From: CAZKRL01 sp964555295
GTDB taxonomy: Bacteria; Bacteroidota; Bacteroidia; Flavobacteriales_D; Sanyastnellaceae
NCBI GenBank assembly: GCA_964555295.1
Contig: CAZKRL010000001.1
Coordinates: 1 to 64,000, forward strand
Length of the DNA: 64,000 nucleotides
Direction of reading: 5' to 3'
The notes under the pieces were generated by a model that had not been told where the DNA came from, made no database searches, and saw only the letters and a program-made list of their open reading frames with translations. Position 1 is the stretch's first letter. Every line of letters starts with the position of its first letter. A program made the translations under genes and the position numbers. Shown in pieces: positions 34,597-44,121 of the stretch.

Positions 34597-34620
34597 AAAA
34601 GGCCGATGAACCGGCCCTTT
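34597..34620. terminator. Terminator between menF and the convergent lipoprotein gene
   Basis: GGCCG (34601-34605) and CGGCC (34612-34616) form the stem, flanked by AAAA on the left and CTTT on the right. It lies directly after the menF stop and 24 bp from the end of the convergent gene, so it may serve both. Confidence 0.65.
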
Positions 34621-34643
34621 CTCTTGTTTCGTATAAGCGAATA

Positions 34644-36338
34644 TTAGAGTTTGTCTCTGAAGTTTCTAAACTCGAGATCTTTCATCGCTTTATCTTTCAG
34701 CGAAGCATCCTTTGAGTATGCCTTAGCGAGATTCGATTGCACTCCCTGTCCATCATTCGTGCGTGCACAAATAATTGCTCTCAAATAATCTGCTTTTGCA
34801 GAAGAGTCGTTACTCGCGTCGAGGTCGGCCTTTGCGCCCCCATTGTCCTTGTTTAGCAATTTTGCAAGTGAGGTATTGAATGTTTTGAAGGAAGACATGC
34901 TGCTCACTGCTGAGCCATAATTACCATTTTGTATTTCCAAAATTCCCTTGTTGTAAGAACTCTCCTTGGAACTTCCTGCCTCCTTCAAATAATTTCCGGC
35001 AGCCTTGCGGTCTCCTTTTACGTGAGAATACACAGCCATATTGTTGGAAGTTTCTGCGCACTTTTTCATTCCATAAGCCTTACTCCATTGAGTATTTGCA
35101 TCGTTAAGTTTGTTCTGCATGTAATATACGCACCCCAGGTTGTTGTAAGAGCGGTAATCTGCATCGCTCAACTTGGTAGCTGCGAGATAGATGGCAGCCT
35201 TCTTATCAAGATCCTCAACAAGTGACCCCGCCTTCATCAACTCTTCATATTTCAGTGATGAAGGATTGCTTGATCCAATTTGGATAAGCTCTGCATCACT
35301 GTATCCCTCTAGGTCGTAACTCACTATGAATCTGCAACGTCGCAGTGATGGGAAGATGTCCTTTTGAATTTCCAAATAGGTCTTAGAAATATTCTTAATT
35401 TCCTTTTCACGCTCTGTAAGATCGTTGGTCATTTTGAGCACGTTAATAATAATATTTCGGTCACCAATATTGGATTTCTCCATAGAGGCGCGGAATCCCT
35501 CCCAGTCCTCACCCTTCGGGTCTAACATAAGCGCACCGCCAGGAATCGAGGTAAGCTTCATTCCTGTGGCCAAATCATTGAATACTTTTTGACCCGCCTC
35601 TGACCTTTCCTGAGCCAGATTATCATTGAGTAACTGCTCTCCCTCTGGTGATGAAAAACCGCGGAATTCAACCTTTTTAATTTTCATTCTTGGGTTGGCT
35701 GCAGCTCTTTTGAAGAAATCACCTAATGCAGAGATATCGCCGTCCTTGAGTTCTGCTGGTCTTATTACGGCAGAATTGTAATCAAAATTGATTTGAGCGC
35801 TATCGTTAACGAAACTCAACGTACGTACAAAATTATCTGTACTCCAAATGCATTTATCGTCGGTCTTCACAAGTAAACAAGTTGTAATCACACCCTCTCC
35901 CATTGCTACAGGTGGCAGACTACCTTGCTTATTGCCTTCCTTTCCCGCGATACGCAATTCTAATTTACTCGTTTCCATGCCAGGGGCGTATCCTATTCGG
36001 CTAGTATAGCTGATAGACTTACCTTCTTTGTATGGCACTACGATACCATTGCCAGCAGCCTTTTCTCCTTGATAGGCCTGCATTTTGAACTTCGCCTCAC
36101 CGCCCTGATACACCAGCACCGGAGTTGCTTCTGCGTATACCTTTTTACCAAAATATTTCGGTGGGAATTTGCCACTAACCGCCAAATCTATACTGTCACC
36201 AACCAATTCAAGTGGGTCTGGTGTTGATTTCGCTTCCAACTCTTTAATTTTCTTTTCCATTGACTTGAGGCCAGCGCAAGAGATCAAGAGCACACTGAAA
36301 GAAACAATACTCAAAGAAAGTTTTATACTTGGTTTCAT
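34644..36338 (-). CDS. Outer-membrane lipoprotein with OmpA-like and TPR regions
   Basis: A 564-residue protein with a lipoprotein signal peptide (LLISC, Cys at about 21) and a short coiled segment (KSMEKKIKELEAK). After a beta-rich domain (about 45-190) comes an OmpA-like region (about 200-270: INFDYNSAVIRPAELKDGD..., VEFRGFSSPEGE...LAQERSEAGQKVF). The C-terminal 200 residues form TPR-like helical pairs (YRSYNNLGCVYYMQNKLNDA, AETSNNMAVYSHVKGD). It probably links peptidoglycan and outer membrane or acts as a scaffold. A clear promoter lies upstream at 36369-36398. The specific role is unknown. Confidence 0.78.
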   Translation of the reverse strand: MKPSIKLSLSIVSFSVLLISCAGLKSMEKKIKELEAKSTPDPLELVGDSIDLAVSGKFPPKYFGKKVYAEATPVLVYQGGEAKFKMQAYQGEKAAGNGIVVPYKEGKSISYTSRIGYAPGMETSKLELRIAGKEGNKQGSLPPVAMGEGVITTCLLVKTDDKCIWSTDNFVRTLSFVNDSAQINFDYNSAVIRPAELKDGDISALGDFFKRAAANPRMKIKKVEFRGFSSPEGEQLLNDNLAQERSEAGQKVFNDLATGMKLTSIPGGALMLDPKGEDWEGFRASMEKSNIGDRNIIINVLKMTNDLTEREKEIKNISKTYLEIQKDIFPSLRRCRFIVSYDLEGYSDAELIQIGSSNPSSLKYEELMKAGSLVEDLDKKAAIYLAATKLSDADYRSYNNLGCVYYMQNKLNDANTQWSKAYGMKKCAETSNNMAVYSHVKGDRKAAGNYLKEAGSSKESSYNKGILEIQNGNYGSAVSSMSSFKTFNTSLAKLLNKDNGGAKADLDASNDSSAKADYLRAIICARTNDGQGVQSNLAKAYSKDASLKDKAMKDLEFRNFRDKL

Positions 36339-36368
36339 AAATGATGGTTATAAAAATTTAAGGCGATG

Positions 36369-36398
36369 CAAATCTAAACATATTGATATAAGGTCAAA
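36369..36398 (-). promoter_or_regulatory. Bacteroidetes-type promoter of the OmpA/TPR lipoprotein gene
   Basis: On the minus strand TTTG (36398-36395), an 18-nt spacer and TAGATTTG (36376-36369), matching both boxes exactly. The ATG at 36338 lies 31 bp downstream. Confidence 0.6.
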
Positions 36399-36440
36399 AT
36401 AAAATTTACCGCAGTCAAGCACCTATCCTTCATAGAAAAC

Positions 36441-37139
36441 TTACAACAAACTTTTTTCTAAGAAAAGGTTCCACAATACGTCATCGGGTGGAGGGGCCAA
36501 CAAATGAATCGGAACCTTTTTCACTGGATGAACGAAGGTAACCGCTCGGGCGTGAAGATGAATGGAGGCATTTGCATTGGTTCGCTTTGAGCCGTATTTG
36601 ATATCTCCCTTGATAGGACATCCTATAGAAGCAAGGGTGGCCCTGATTTGATGATGTCGGCCTGTCTTGGGAAAAACCTCCATGAAAGAGTAACGATCAC
36701 TCATTCCTACGAGTTTAAAATTCAATTCAGACTCCTTCCTTCCCTCAGCCGGGGCAGCATAAACAAAGGTCTTATTTAATTTCTCGTCCTTCTTCAAATA
36801 ATTAATGATTTGCCCTTCCGAATTCGCTGGACTTCCCTCAGTAACTGCCCAGTAAGTTTTATGGATCTCCCTGTATTTAAACATGTTCGACAAACGATTC
36901 AATGCCTTTGTGGTTTTGGCGTAAATTACTATACCACTGACGGGCCGATCGAGTCGGTGCACCGTTCCAATGAAGGTTGCTCCGGGTTTGTTGTATTTGA
37001 TTCGGATATATTGCCGAACCGTCTCGCAAAGTGTTAAATCCCCGTCCTTATCATGTTGTATTATATCTGAATTCCTCTTGTTTACAGCAATTATGTGATT
37101 GTCTTCGTAAATCACGCGCAAACTTTCCGGTGTACTCAT
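36441..37139 (-). CDS. RluA-family RNA pseudouridine synthase
   Basis: A 232-residue enzyme isomerising uridine to pseudouridine in rRNA or tRNA. The catalytic Asp64 is in GTVHRLDRPVSGIVIYAKT; also present are VIYEDNHIIAVNK near the N-terminus, KTYWAVTEG, PKTGRHHQIRATLASIGCPI and HLHARAVTFVHP. No S4 domain is present. The ATG at 37139 places the first conserved strand at residue 7, as in short RluA proteins. In-frame ATGs at 37220 and 37226 would add up to 29 residues and overlap panB by 20 bp, so the start is uncertain. Probably co-transcribed with panB. Confidence 0.88.
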   Translation of the reverse strand: MSTPESLRVIYEDNHIIAVNKRNSDIIQHDKDGDLTLCETVRQYIRIKYNKPGATFIGTVHRLDRPVSGIVIYAKTTKALNRLSNMFKYREIHKTYWAVTEGSPANSEGQIINYLKKDEKLNKTFVYAAPAEGRKESELNFKLVGMSDRYSFMEVFPKTGRHHQIRATLASIGCPIKGDIKYGSKRTNANASIHLHARAVTFVHPVKKVPIHLLAPPPDDVLWNLFLEKSLL

Positions 37140-37206
37140 AACGATGGGCTCTGATGGAACTTTCACCCATTCTTTCGCGTTTTTCCTGGGGTTAACGGCC
37201 GAAGAA

Positions 37207-38022
37207 TTAATACTGCTCATTTTCACCCGGGAATTGAGACGACTTTACATCGCTGATATAACTTTTGACTGCACCTTGAATAAGCTCTGCGGCATTAAGA
37301 TATCGCCGAAGAAAACGCGGATTGAATGTTTGACTGAATCCCAACATATCATGAAGCACCAATACCTGACCGTTTACACCAGATCCTGCCCCTATGCCAA
37401 TGGTCGGTATCTTAATTCGAGCCGTTACTTCTGAAGCCAGTTTAGACGGAATTTTCTCCAATACGAGAGCAAAACATCCGGATTCGGAAAGTAATAAAGC
37501 ATCGTCCAAAAGTCGCTCAGCCTCAGATTGCTCTTTGGCTCTAACCTGATAAGTACCAAATTTATAAATGCTTTGCGGGGTAAGACCCAAATGCCCCATA
37601 ACAGGTATTCCCGCGGTTAGAATACGCTGTATTGATTCCACAATCTCTTTACCCCCTTCCATCTTGACTGCGTGAGCGCCACTCTCTTTCATGATTCTTA
37701 TGGCAGATTGAAGCGCCTCCTTCGAATTACCCTGATAAGAACCAAACGGCAAATCAACCACGATTAAACTTCGTTTCGCAGCTTTGACAACCGATTGCGC
37801 ATGATAAATCATCTGATCGAGTGTTATTGGAAGAGTGGTTTCATGACCGGCCATTACGTTGCTGGCGCTGTCTCCTACCAAGATTACGTCAATACCAGAA
37901 GCGTCGACCAATGTGGCGAGACTATAGTCATATGACGTCAGCATCGCTATTTTCTCACCTCGGTTTCTCATATCCTGCAGAGTATGAGTGGTAACTCTTT
38001 TTGCATCTTGCGAATTTGTCAT
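37207..38022 (-). CDS. panB: 3-methyl-2-oxobutanoate hydroxymethyltransferase
   Basis: A 271-residue TIM-barrel enzyme of pantothenate (vitamin B5/CoA) synthesis, adding a hydroxymethyl group from methylene-tetrahydrofolate to ketoisovalerate. Motifs: MLTSYDYSLA, ILVGDSASNVMAG (metal-binding Asp), VVDLPFGSYQ, AVKMEGG, PVMGHLGLTPQS and IGIGAGSGVNGQVLVLHDMLG. The length is normal. panC/panD are not nearby. Its upstream region is shared with a divergent T9SS gene and contains a perfect 14-bp palindrome (38045-38058). Confidence 0.96.
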   Translation of the reverse strand: MTNSQDAKRVTTHTLQDMRNRGEKIAMLTSYDYSLATLVDASGIDVILVGDSASNVMAGHETTLPITLDQMIYHAQSVVKAAKRSLIVVDLPFGSYQGNSKEALQSAIRIMKESGAHAVKMEGGKEIVESIQRILTAGIPVMGHLGLTPQSIYKFGTYQVRAKEQSEAERLLDDALLLSESGCFALVLEKIPSKLASEVTARIKIPTIGIGAGSGVNGQVLVLHDMLGFSQTFNPRFLRRYLNAAELIQGAVKSYISDVKSSQFPGENEQY

Positions 38023-38043
38023 GTTTCAAATGTTTTAGGATGA

Positions 38044-38058
38044 TAACTTTGCAAAGTT
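38044..38058. promoter_or_regulatory. Palindromic -7-like element between panB and the type B cargo gene
   Basis: TAACTTTG (38044-38051) exactly matches TAnnTTTG on the plus strand and forms the left half of the perfect palindrome AACTTTGCAAAGTT (38045-38058). The minus strand reads CAACTTTG, one mismatch from consensus, so back-to-back promoters or an operator are possible. Confidence 0.35.
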
Positions 38059-38139
38059 GACTTGCCAATAATACATCCGAATTTTAACGTTGTATTGTCG
38101 TGCAATCAAATTGAAAGTAATTTGGCTATCTATATTTTA

Positions 38140-41100
38140 ATGATGACAAGAACTGTTAAACGGTGGATGACCCTAGTTGTAACTATTGGGATTGCTATTT
38201 TCTCATATCATATGAGCGCCCAGGTTATCAACTTGTCTGACACTTCAATAGTAAGCTGTTCAGGCACTCTGTATGATTCAGGTGGGCCCAACGCACCTTA
38301 TTCGAACAATGAGTTTTTGGTTATGAGTGTTGAAGCAGGCGGTATTGTAACTCTAACCTTTGGATCATTTTCATTACACAATGGTGGCGACACGCTATTC
38401 ATTTATGACTCTGCCGACGGCACCGGTAGTCCATTTGTGCTAACAGGAAACGCCATTCCCGCGCCCATTACTCTTTTCTCCGGATCATTTACAGTAGTCA
38501 TGCAATCCGATAGCACATTTATCTCCAGTGGTTTTTTAATGAACTGGAATAGCGAGGTGCCCCTGCCTGCTGCGCCGAATATTTCAATTGGAACTACGCC
38601 CGCCTGCAATGCGGCACAATTGAGTTTACAATTGCAACCCCCACTAAGTTGTTCCATTCTGGAATCCGCGAATGCAACCATACTATACGGCGATACAACC
38701 CTTCAAGTATCCGGTATCAATACCAATTGCGTCGGTAACACTTCAGGTTTTATCACTCTCAATTTAAGCGAAGCACTCAGTAATAAATGTCAGTATATAG
38801 TTCAACTCCATCTGCAACTTCCCGACGCGTGTGGTAACCTTAGAGATGTTATTTCAGAAACTACATTTGATTTCAATACAACCTGTCCGCTCGACGCACA
38901 AATACTCACGAGTCAAAATCAGGTATGTGCTGGATCTTGCATTGAACTAACCACGAACGTCAACACTTGCCACCCATTGGTGTACTCTTGGAATTACGGA
39001 ATACCTGCAACAGCAGGACCTCATATCTTCTGCCCAGACTCTACCTCAACGATTCAGCTAACCGTTACCGACTTAACCACTCTCGAGGTAGTTACTGAGC
39101 AGATTATCATTACGGTTGCGCCAAATTCCATTCTCAGTGCACCTGAGGAAATTTGTCAAAACTCACCGGCCATTGATCTGTTAACGAGCACGAACGGATC
39201 ATGGACGGGTCCGGGCATTCAAGGCAACACTTTCAATCCGTCCGTTAGTGGTCCTGGTGAAATTGAGCTGTTTTTCGAAGGGCCAAATTGCATCGAGTCA
39301 ATTGTTTATACTGTGAAAGCCATATCCCTACAAAACCAGGCGGCTTGTCCAAACGCACCAGCATTTGCTATTTTGGCATCACCAGCTGGCGGAGTTTGGA
39401 GTGGGGATGTTCCATCAACCGGAATTTTCCCGCCGTCGCTGGCCGGAAACTATAACGTTTCATACGAAGTCAACGGATGTCTTGCTGAAGCTACCATTGC
39501 CGTGGCCAATCTTGATTTAACGTCCAATATTGACACCGTATGCCAATCTGTAGAGGTTGTAGAATTGACCGCGATACCCCCGGGTGGTCTTTGGTCAGGG
39601 GCAGGCGTTATAAGTGCTTCAGGTATTTTCAGGCCAGAGTTGGCCAATGCCAATCTTGCAAATACAGTTACGTACACAGCAGCCGGATGCAGTTCTAATA
39701 TAGCCATATTCGTTGTTGGAGCTAATGTTGATTCACTGGTTAGTGTATGCCCATCTCAATCCCCACTGATCCCCGATGCCACACCTATCCCACCTGGTGG
39801 AGTATGGACCTCTCCTTACGGGGTGATTTTAGATCCATCTTCAGGGCTCATCAATCCCGCTGTGCTTGAGGGATTGACTGATGCATTCATGGTGTATGTT
39901 CCTGGCAACGGATGCTTCGACACATTGTCATTTCAAATATCCGTTACAGATATTCCGCAAGACTATATAGGAGCGTGCTTCGGCGATGATCCTCTGCAAC
40001 TTGATAATACTCTATTTCCCGGATTGTCGCCAGCTAACGGAATTTGGACTGGGACAGGTGTAACCGGTAACGCGATAAACGGATTTAATCTAAACGTTGC
40101 TTCACTTACTCAGGGCGAGTATGACATTACGTATTCTGCTAACGGATGCACTGATACATTCACCCTCGGTGTATGGTTAAATAATTTGCCCAATCCCACC
40201 ATATCTCTTTGTGTTGGTGATTCGGCACAAGAGTTAATACCTGGCCTTTTTTGCAACACTTGCTCAGGACCTCAGGCAAGTTGGCAAGGCACAGGGATAA
40301 TAGACAATACCTTGGGGATATTTAACCCGCAGATTTCCGGAGCCGGTCAGTTCTATCCTGTCTGGTCCAACCCAGGAGGTTGTGTCGATAGCGTTTTGGT
40401 CACTGTAGTTGAACCCGAACTACCAGTTATTTCAGGCCTTCAAGAAAACTACTGCAGTGGGAATCAGCTTGTAAATTATTCCGCATCGCCTTCTGGAGGA
40501 CAATTGGTGGGGGATCTTTTTAGTTTCCAATTTAATGTTCAGAGTCTTTCGCCTGGATCATATGAAGTCATATACGTAACCCAATCCAACTGCGCATCCT
40601 CTGATGCTGATTCTGCGACATTCACATTTAATGTTTCACCCGCATTATCTGTATCGATGGAAGCCACCGGGTCGCCTGCATGCTATGGAGATCCTATCAG
40701 CGCAGTTGCGACAGCTACTGGAGGAGTACCCGGAGGTCAGATTCAGTACAGCTGGAATTACAGCCCCTCCAATCAATCCATCATTACCTTCAATGCTGAA
40801 GAGGACATAACATTAATTGTAACTGTTGATGATGGATGTTCAGGGTCAGTATCGGCTCAAACCGATATAGAAACCTCAGAAGAAATTGTCTTTGAGATTG
40901 AATCATCCGACACCCTTTGTAAAGGAGAGGCCGGGTATCTCAGATTGATCGTTGACCCGAACGCGAGTTACAACGTCCTTTGGAACAATCTGCCAGAGCT
41001 AGACAATCAAGTTGATGCTCCTGCAGGTACACCATACACTATTACTGTTACCGACGTTTATGGTTGCAGGAAAGATTCGGCTGTTACAGTGCCTGCATTC

Positions 41101-41640
41101 ACCACCGGCATTGCATCGATGGCCCTCGAAAATTCGGCTGAATGTCTACTATTCGAAGAGAGAAATAATGTAAAATTTCTCGATTTATCTGTAGACGCTA
41201 TTTCAGGCGTTTGGGATTTTGGTGATAGCACCTCACAAGATTACCTTCCGGGTGTTGGAGCGGTTCACAGTTATCCAGATGCCGGTTATTATACTGCAAG
41301 ACTTTTTGTAGAAAGCATCAACGGATGCTCCACGGTAGATACACTAGTAATCTGTATTCAGCCCTCTGAACCCATTTTCATTCCAGACATTTTCTCACCT
41401 AATTCCGACGGAAAAAATGATACGTTATATGTGAGGGGTTTTCAAATTAAGCGAATGGACTTTAAAGTATTTAATCGATGGGGTGAACAGGTTTTCTTCA
41501 CCGATAACCCCACCATCGGTTGGGCTGGAGATCATCGGGGCATGCCCGCAGCATCCGGTTCATACTTCTATCAACTTATGGTAGTCATTGGCGAGCGCGA
41601 GAAAATTTTAAGAACCGGCGAAATAATCTTAGTACGATGA
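38140..41640 (+). CDS. T9SS type B secreted protein: CUB-like, Ig-like repeats, PKD, gliding-motility-type C-terminal domain
   Basis: About 1166 residues. The ATG at 38140 begins a signal peptide ending YHMSAQ; the open frame extends 26 codons upstream without signal character. A CUB-like domain follows (about 30-145: YDSGGPNAPYSNNE, DTLFIYDSADGTGSP). Then come repeated Ig-like segments with GG.WSG.GV and PSGG motifs and many Cys, a PKD domain near the end (GVWDFGDSTSQ...HSYPDAGYY) and a type B T9SS domain (IFSPNSDGKNDTLYV, FKVFNRWGEQVFF, SGSYFYQLMV). It overlaps the PorP/SprF gene by ATGA. Type B cargo is known to depend on a PorP/SprF-like partner for secretion or anchoring. Confidence 0.9.
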   Translation: MMTRTVKRWMTLVVTIGIAIFSYHMSAQVINLSDTSIVSCSGTLYDSGGPNAPYSNNEFLVMSVEAGGIVTLTFGSFSLHNGGDTLFIYDSADGTGSPFVLTGNAIPAPITLFSGSFTVVMQSDSTFISSGFLMNWNSEVPLPAAPNISIGTTPACNAAQLSLQLQPPLSCSILESANATILYGDTTLQVSGINTNCVGNTSGFITLNLSEALSNKCQYIVQLHLQLPDACGNLRDVISETTFDFNTTCPLDAQILTSQNQVCAGSCIELTTNVNTCHPLVYSWNYGIPATAGPHIFCPDSTSTIQLTVTDLTTLEVVTEQIIITVAPNSILSAPEEICQNSPAIDLLTSTNGSWTGPGIQGNTFNPSVSGPGEIELFFEGPNCIESIVYTVKAISLQNQAACPNAPAFAILASPAGGVWSGDVPSTGIFPPSLAGNYNVSYEVNGCLAEATIAVANLDLTSNIDTVCQSVEVVELTAIPPGGLWSGAGVISASGIFRPELANANLANTVTYTAAGCSSNIAIFVVGANVDSLVSVCPSQSPLIPDATPIPPGGVWTSPYGVILDPSSGLINPAVLEGLTDAFMVYVPGNGCFDTLSFQISVTDIPQDYIGACFGDDPLQLDNTLFPGLSPANGIWTGTGVTGNAINGFNLNVASLTQGEYDITYSANGCTDTFTLGVWLNNLPNPTISLCVGDSAQELIPGLFCNTCSGPQASWQGTGIIDNTLGIFNPQISGAGQFYPVWSNPGGCVDSVLVTVVEPELPVISGLQENYCSGNQLVNYSASPSGGQLVGDLFSFQFNVQSLSPGSYEVIYVTQSNCASSDADSATFTFNVSPALSVSMEATGSPACYGDPISAVATATGGVPGGQIQYSWNYSPSNQSIITFNAEEDITLIVTVDDGCSGSVSAQTDIETSEEIVFEIESSDTLCKGEAGYLRLIVDPNASYNVLWNNLPELDNQVDAPAGTPYTITVTDVYGCRKDSAVTVPAFTTGIASMALENSAECLLFEERNNVKFLDLSVDAISGVWDFGDSTSQDYLPGVGAVHSYPDAGYYTARLFVESINGCSTVDTLVICIQPSEPIFIPDIFSPNSDGKNDTLYVRGFQIKRMDFKVFNRWGEQVFFTDNPTIGWAGDHRGMPAASGSYFYQLMVVIGEREKILRTGEIILVR

Positions 41641-42635
41641 GGAAATTTTATTCAATCATAGCTTCGATTTTCATTGCGTTTTGCGCGAAGGCCCAGGATA
41701 TGCATTTCTCTCAGTTCACAAACTTTTCACAGCAATACAATCCTGCCCTCACCGGGCAATTTGAACAACTTTTAAAAATACAAACCGGCCGTAGAGAACA
41801 ATGGAATAGTATTATCAGTGGCTATGAAACAAATGGGATTGATGCCCAATATAAATTACTGAGCAACTTTAATGACAACTTCTTGGGATTCGGTGTTATG
41901 GCTCTTCAAGACAAGGCTGGAAAAACCGGCATCAAAAGTCTAAACATTAAAACAAGTGCTGCGTTTCACATGCTCGTGAACGAGAGAAACCTTATCTCGT
42001 CAGGTGTTCAATTCGGATATGAGCAAAGGACATTTGACCTGGCCGGGCTCGCATGGGATTCTCAATGGAACGGAATCAACTATGATCCAACTTTAGACGA
42101 CAAAGAACGATTCGTAACCACCAACCGAAATTATATGGATGTTGGAATTGGCGTCAACTGGAAAACACGTAGAAGAAAATGGAGAATATCCACAGGATAT
42201 GGCCTATTCCATGCGAGACAGCAAATAACTATCGTGGCAAGAGGTGATGACCGTAACCAATTACGCCATGCTATCAATGGCTACTTCGCAAAGAAATATA
42301 GATTCGTTGAAATCCAATACAACTACTTGTATCAAAGACAAGCAGGGGCTCAGGAAATCATGTTTGGCCTGGATGTTAATTACAGAATAGGCTCTGATTC
42401 AAAATTCACCAATCGCACCACATCGAGTTCTTTGCATGGTGGTGTTAATGTTCGTTGGTCAGATGCCCTTCATCCCTTCATCGGCTTCGATTACAAAAAA
42501 TTCATTGGATTCACTTTTGGCTATGATTTCAGATTTCCAAAAATTCAATTTTTGGATCAGCGACCCGGAGGACTCGAGGTGGGATTATATTACTCGGGTA
42601 TGCCTGAAAGAAAGCGTATGAAGATCATCAAATAA
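41637..42635 (+). CDS. PorP/SprF family type IX secretion system membrane protein
   Basis: A 332-residue outer-membrane beta-barrel protein. The signal peptide ends FCAKAQ, followed by the family hallmark DMHFSQFTNFSQQYNPALTG, then FGVMALQDKAGKTG, YMDVGIGVNWKTRRRKW and HPFIGFDYKKFIGFTFGYDF. The ATG at 41637 overlaps the stop of the type B gene (ATGA); the open frame upstream of it lies inside that gene. PorP/SprF-like proteins assist secretion of their neighbouring type B cargo. It is more divergent from the second copy at 54484-55425 than expected for a recent duplicate. Confidence 0.92.
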   Translation: MRKFYSIIASIFIAFCAKAQDMHFSQFTNFSQQYNPALTGQFEQLLKIQTGRREQWNSIISGYETNGIDAQYKLLSNFNDNFLGFGVMALQDKAGKTGIKSLNIKTSAAFHMLVNERNLISSGVQFGYEQRTFDLAGLAWDSQWNGINYDPTLDDKERFVTTNRNYMDVGIGVNWKTRRRKWRISTGYGLFHARQQITIVARGDDRNQLRHAINGYFAKKYRFVEIQYNYLYQRQAGAQEIMFGLDVNYRIGSDSKFTNRTTSSSLHGGVNVRWSDALHPFIGFDYKKFIGFTFGYDFRFPKIQFLDQRPGGLEVGLYYSGMPERKRMKIIK

Positions 42636-42726
42636 GCTCCGATCTATCATAAAGTGATTGTCGAAAAGATTCTGTGAGCGCTGATTTATGTAACGAACGG
42701 TTGCCCCTACTTAGGAAAAAATAATT

Positions 42727-44034
42727 ATGGCAACTTTTGAAATCACAGGAGGCAAATCATTGCATGGTGAACTTACTCCTCAAGGTGCGAAAAACGAGGC
42801 ATTACAAATTCTTTCAGCCGTTTTACTCACCTCCGAAAAGGTTATTATCTCCAATATTCCACAGATTCGGGATGTGCTTAAACTGATTGAATTACTGGGC
42901 GACATGGGAGTAAAGGTGGAGTGGGTCGACCAGCACACTTGTTCTTTCACCGCAGAAAATGTAAATCTCGATTATCTCCTTTCCGATGCTTTCAAGAAAC
43001 AAGGCGGAGCACTCAGAGGATCCATAATGATCATTGGTCCACTGCTAGCCAGATTCGGTATGGCATACATTCCAGAGCCCGGTGGAGATAAGATCGGACG
43101 CCGCCCAATAGATACTCATCTGCGCGGATTCGAAAGTCTGGGCGCCACCTTCGAACATCTCAAAGATGAGCGCACATACAGAATCAATGCACGCAATCTA
43201 CAAGGTTCGTATCTTGTTCTAGATGAAGCAAGCGTAACAGGTACCGCCAACATTGTAATGGCAGCGTCCCTCACGAGTGGCGAGACCACGATTTACAACG
43301 CTGCATGCGAACCCTATTTGCAGCAACTCTGTAAAATGATCAACCGCATGGGCGGTGATATCACAGGAATTGGTTCGAATCGTCTTACCATCCGTGGCGT
43401 TGAAAAACTTCATGGATGTGAACATCGAATGTTGCCTGATATGATTGAGATCGGAAGCTTTATCGGACTCGCTGCAACAACCATGTCTGAAATCACCATC
43501 AAAAATTGCGCTATACCGGAGCTTGGCATCATCCCAAGTGTGTTCAAGAAAATGGGCATTGCCATGGAGTTCAGAGGTGATGACATCTACCTGCCCGCGC
43601 AGCCATCATACAAAATCAACAGTTTGATCGATGGCTCCATTCTTACTATCCGCGATGGTATTTGGCCAGCCTTCACTCCTGACTTAATCTCTGTAGCCCT
43701 GGTAACAGCGACGCAAGCGAAAGGCAGTGTGCTCATACATCAGTGGATGTTTGAAAGCCGACTTTTCTTCGTTGACAATCTCATTGATATGGGCGCCCAA
43801 ATCATCTTGTGTGATCCGCATCGTGCTGTAGTCGTAGGCAGCAACAGAGAAACAAAATTGCGCGGCATCAAGATGTCGTCGCCCGATATACGCGCCGGAG
43901 TTTCAATGCTCATTGCCGCGCTTGCCGCCAATGGCAAAAGTGTGATTCATAATGTTGAGCAAATCGATCGCGGGTATCAATTCATCGATCAGCGACTTCA
44001 GGCCATTGGCGCCAACATTAAGAGATTGGATTGA
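42727..44034 (+). CDS. murA: UDP-N-acetylglucosamine 1-carboxyvinyltransferase
   Basis: A 435-residue enzyme of the first committed step of peptidoglycan synthesis, transferring enolpyruvate from PEP to UDP-GlcNAc. Motifs: GAKNEALQILSAVLLTSE (substrate Lys-Asn), GGALRGSIMIIGPLLARFG, KIGRRPIDTHLRGFE, DEASVTGTANIVMAA, DMIEIGSFIGLAATT and PDIRAGVSMLIAALAA. The position of the catalytic, fosfomycin-targeted Cys is Asp121 here (EPGGDKIG). Asp at this site is known to keep activity but confer fosfomycin insensitivity, as in Mycobacterium. It is monocistronic. Confidence 0.97.
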   Translation: MATFEITGGKSLHGELTPQGAKNEALQILSAVLLTSEKVIISNIPQIRDVLKLIELLGDMGVKVEWVDQHTCSFTAENVNLDYLLSDAFKKQGGALRGSIMIIGPLLARFGMAYIPEPGGDKIGRRPIDTHLRGFESLGATFEHLKDERTYRINARNLQGSYLVLDEASVTGTANIVMAASLTSGETTIYNAACEPYLQQLCKMINRMGGDITGIGSNRLTIRGVEKLHGCEHRMLPDMIEIGSFIGLAATTMSEITIKNCAIPELGIIPSVFKKMGIAMEFRGDDIYLPAQPSYKINSLIDGSILTIRDGIWPAFTPDLISVALVTATQAKGSVLIHQWMFESRLFFVDNLIDMGAQIILCDPHRAVVVGSNRETKLRGIKMSSPDIRAGVSMLIAALAANGKSVIHNVEQIDRGYQFIDQRLQAIGANIKRLD

Positions 44035-44121
44035 GAATACATTCGGAGGAATAGATCATGTTTCCTCACAGATAATTTTCTCCAATAACGAAGGTCATTA
44101 CTTTAGTAAAAAGTATTTCGT

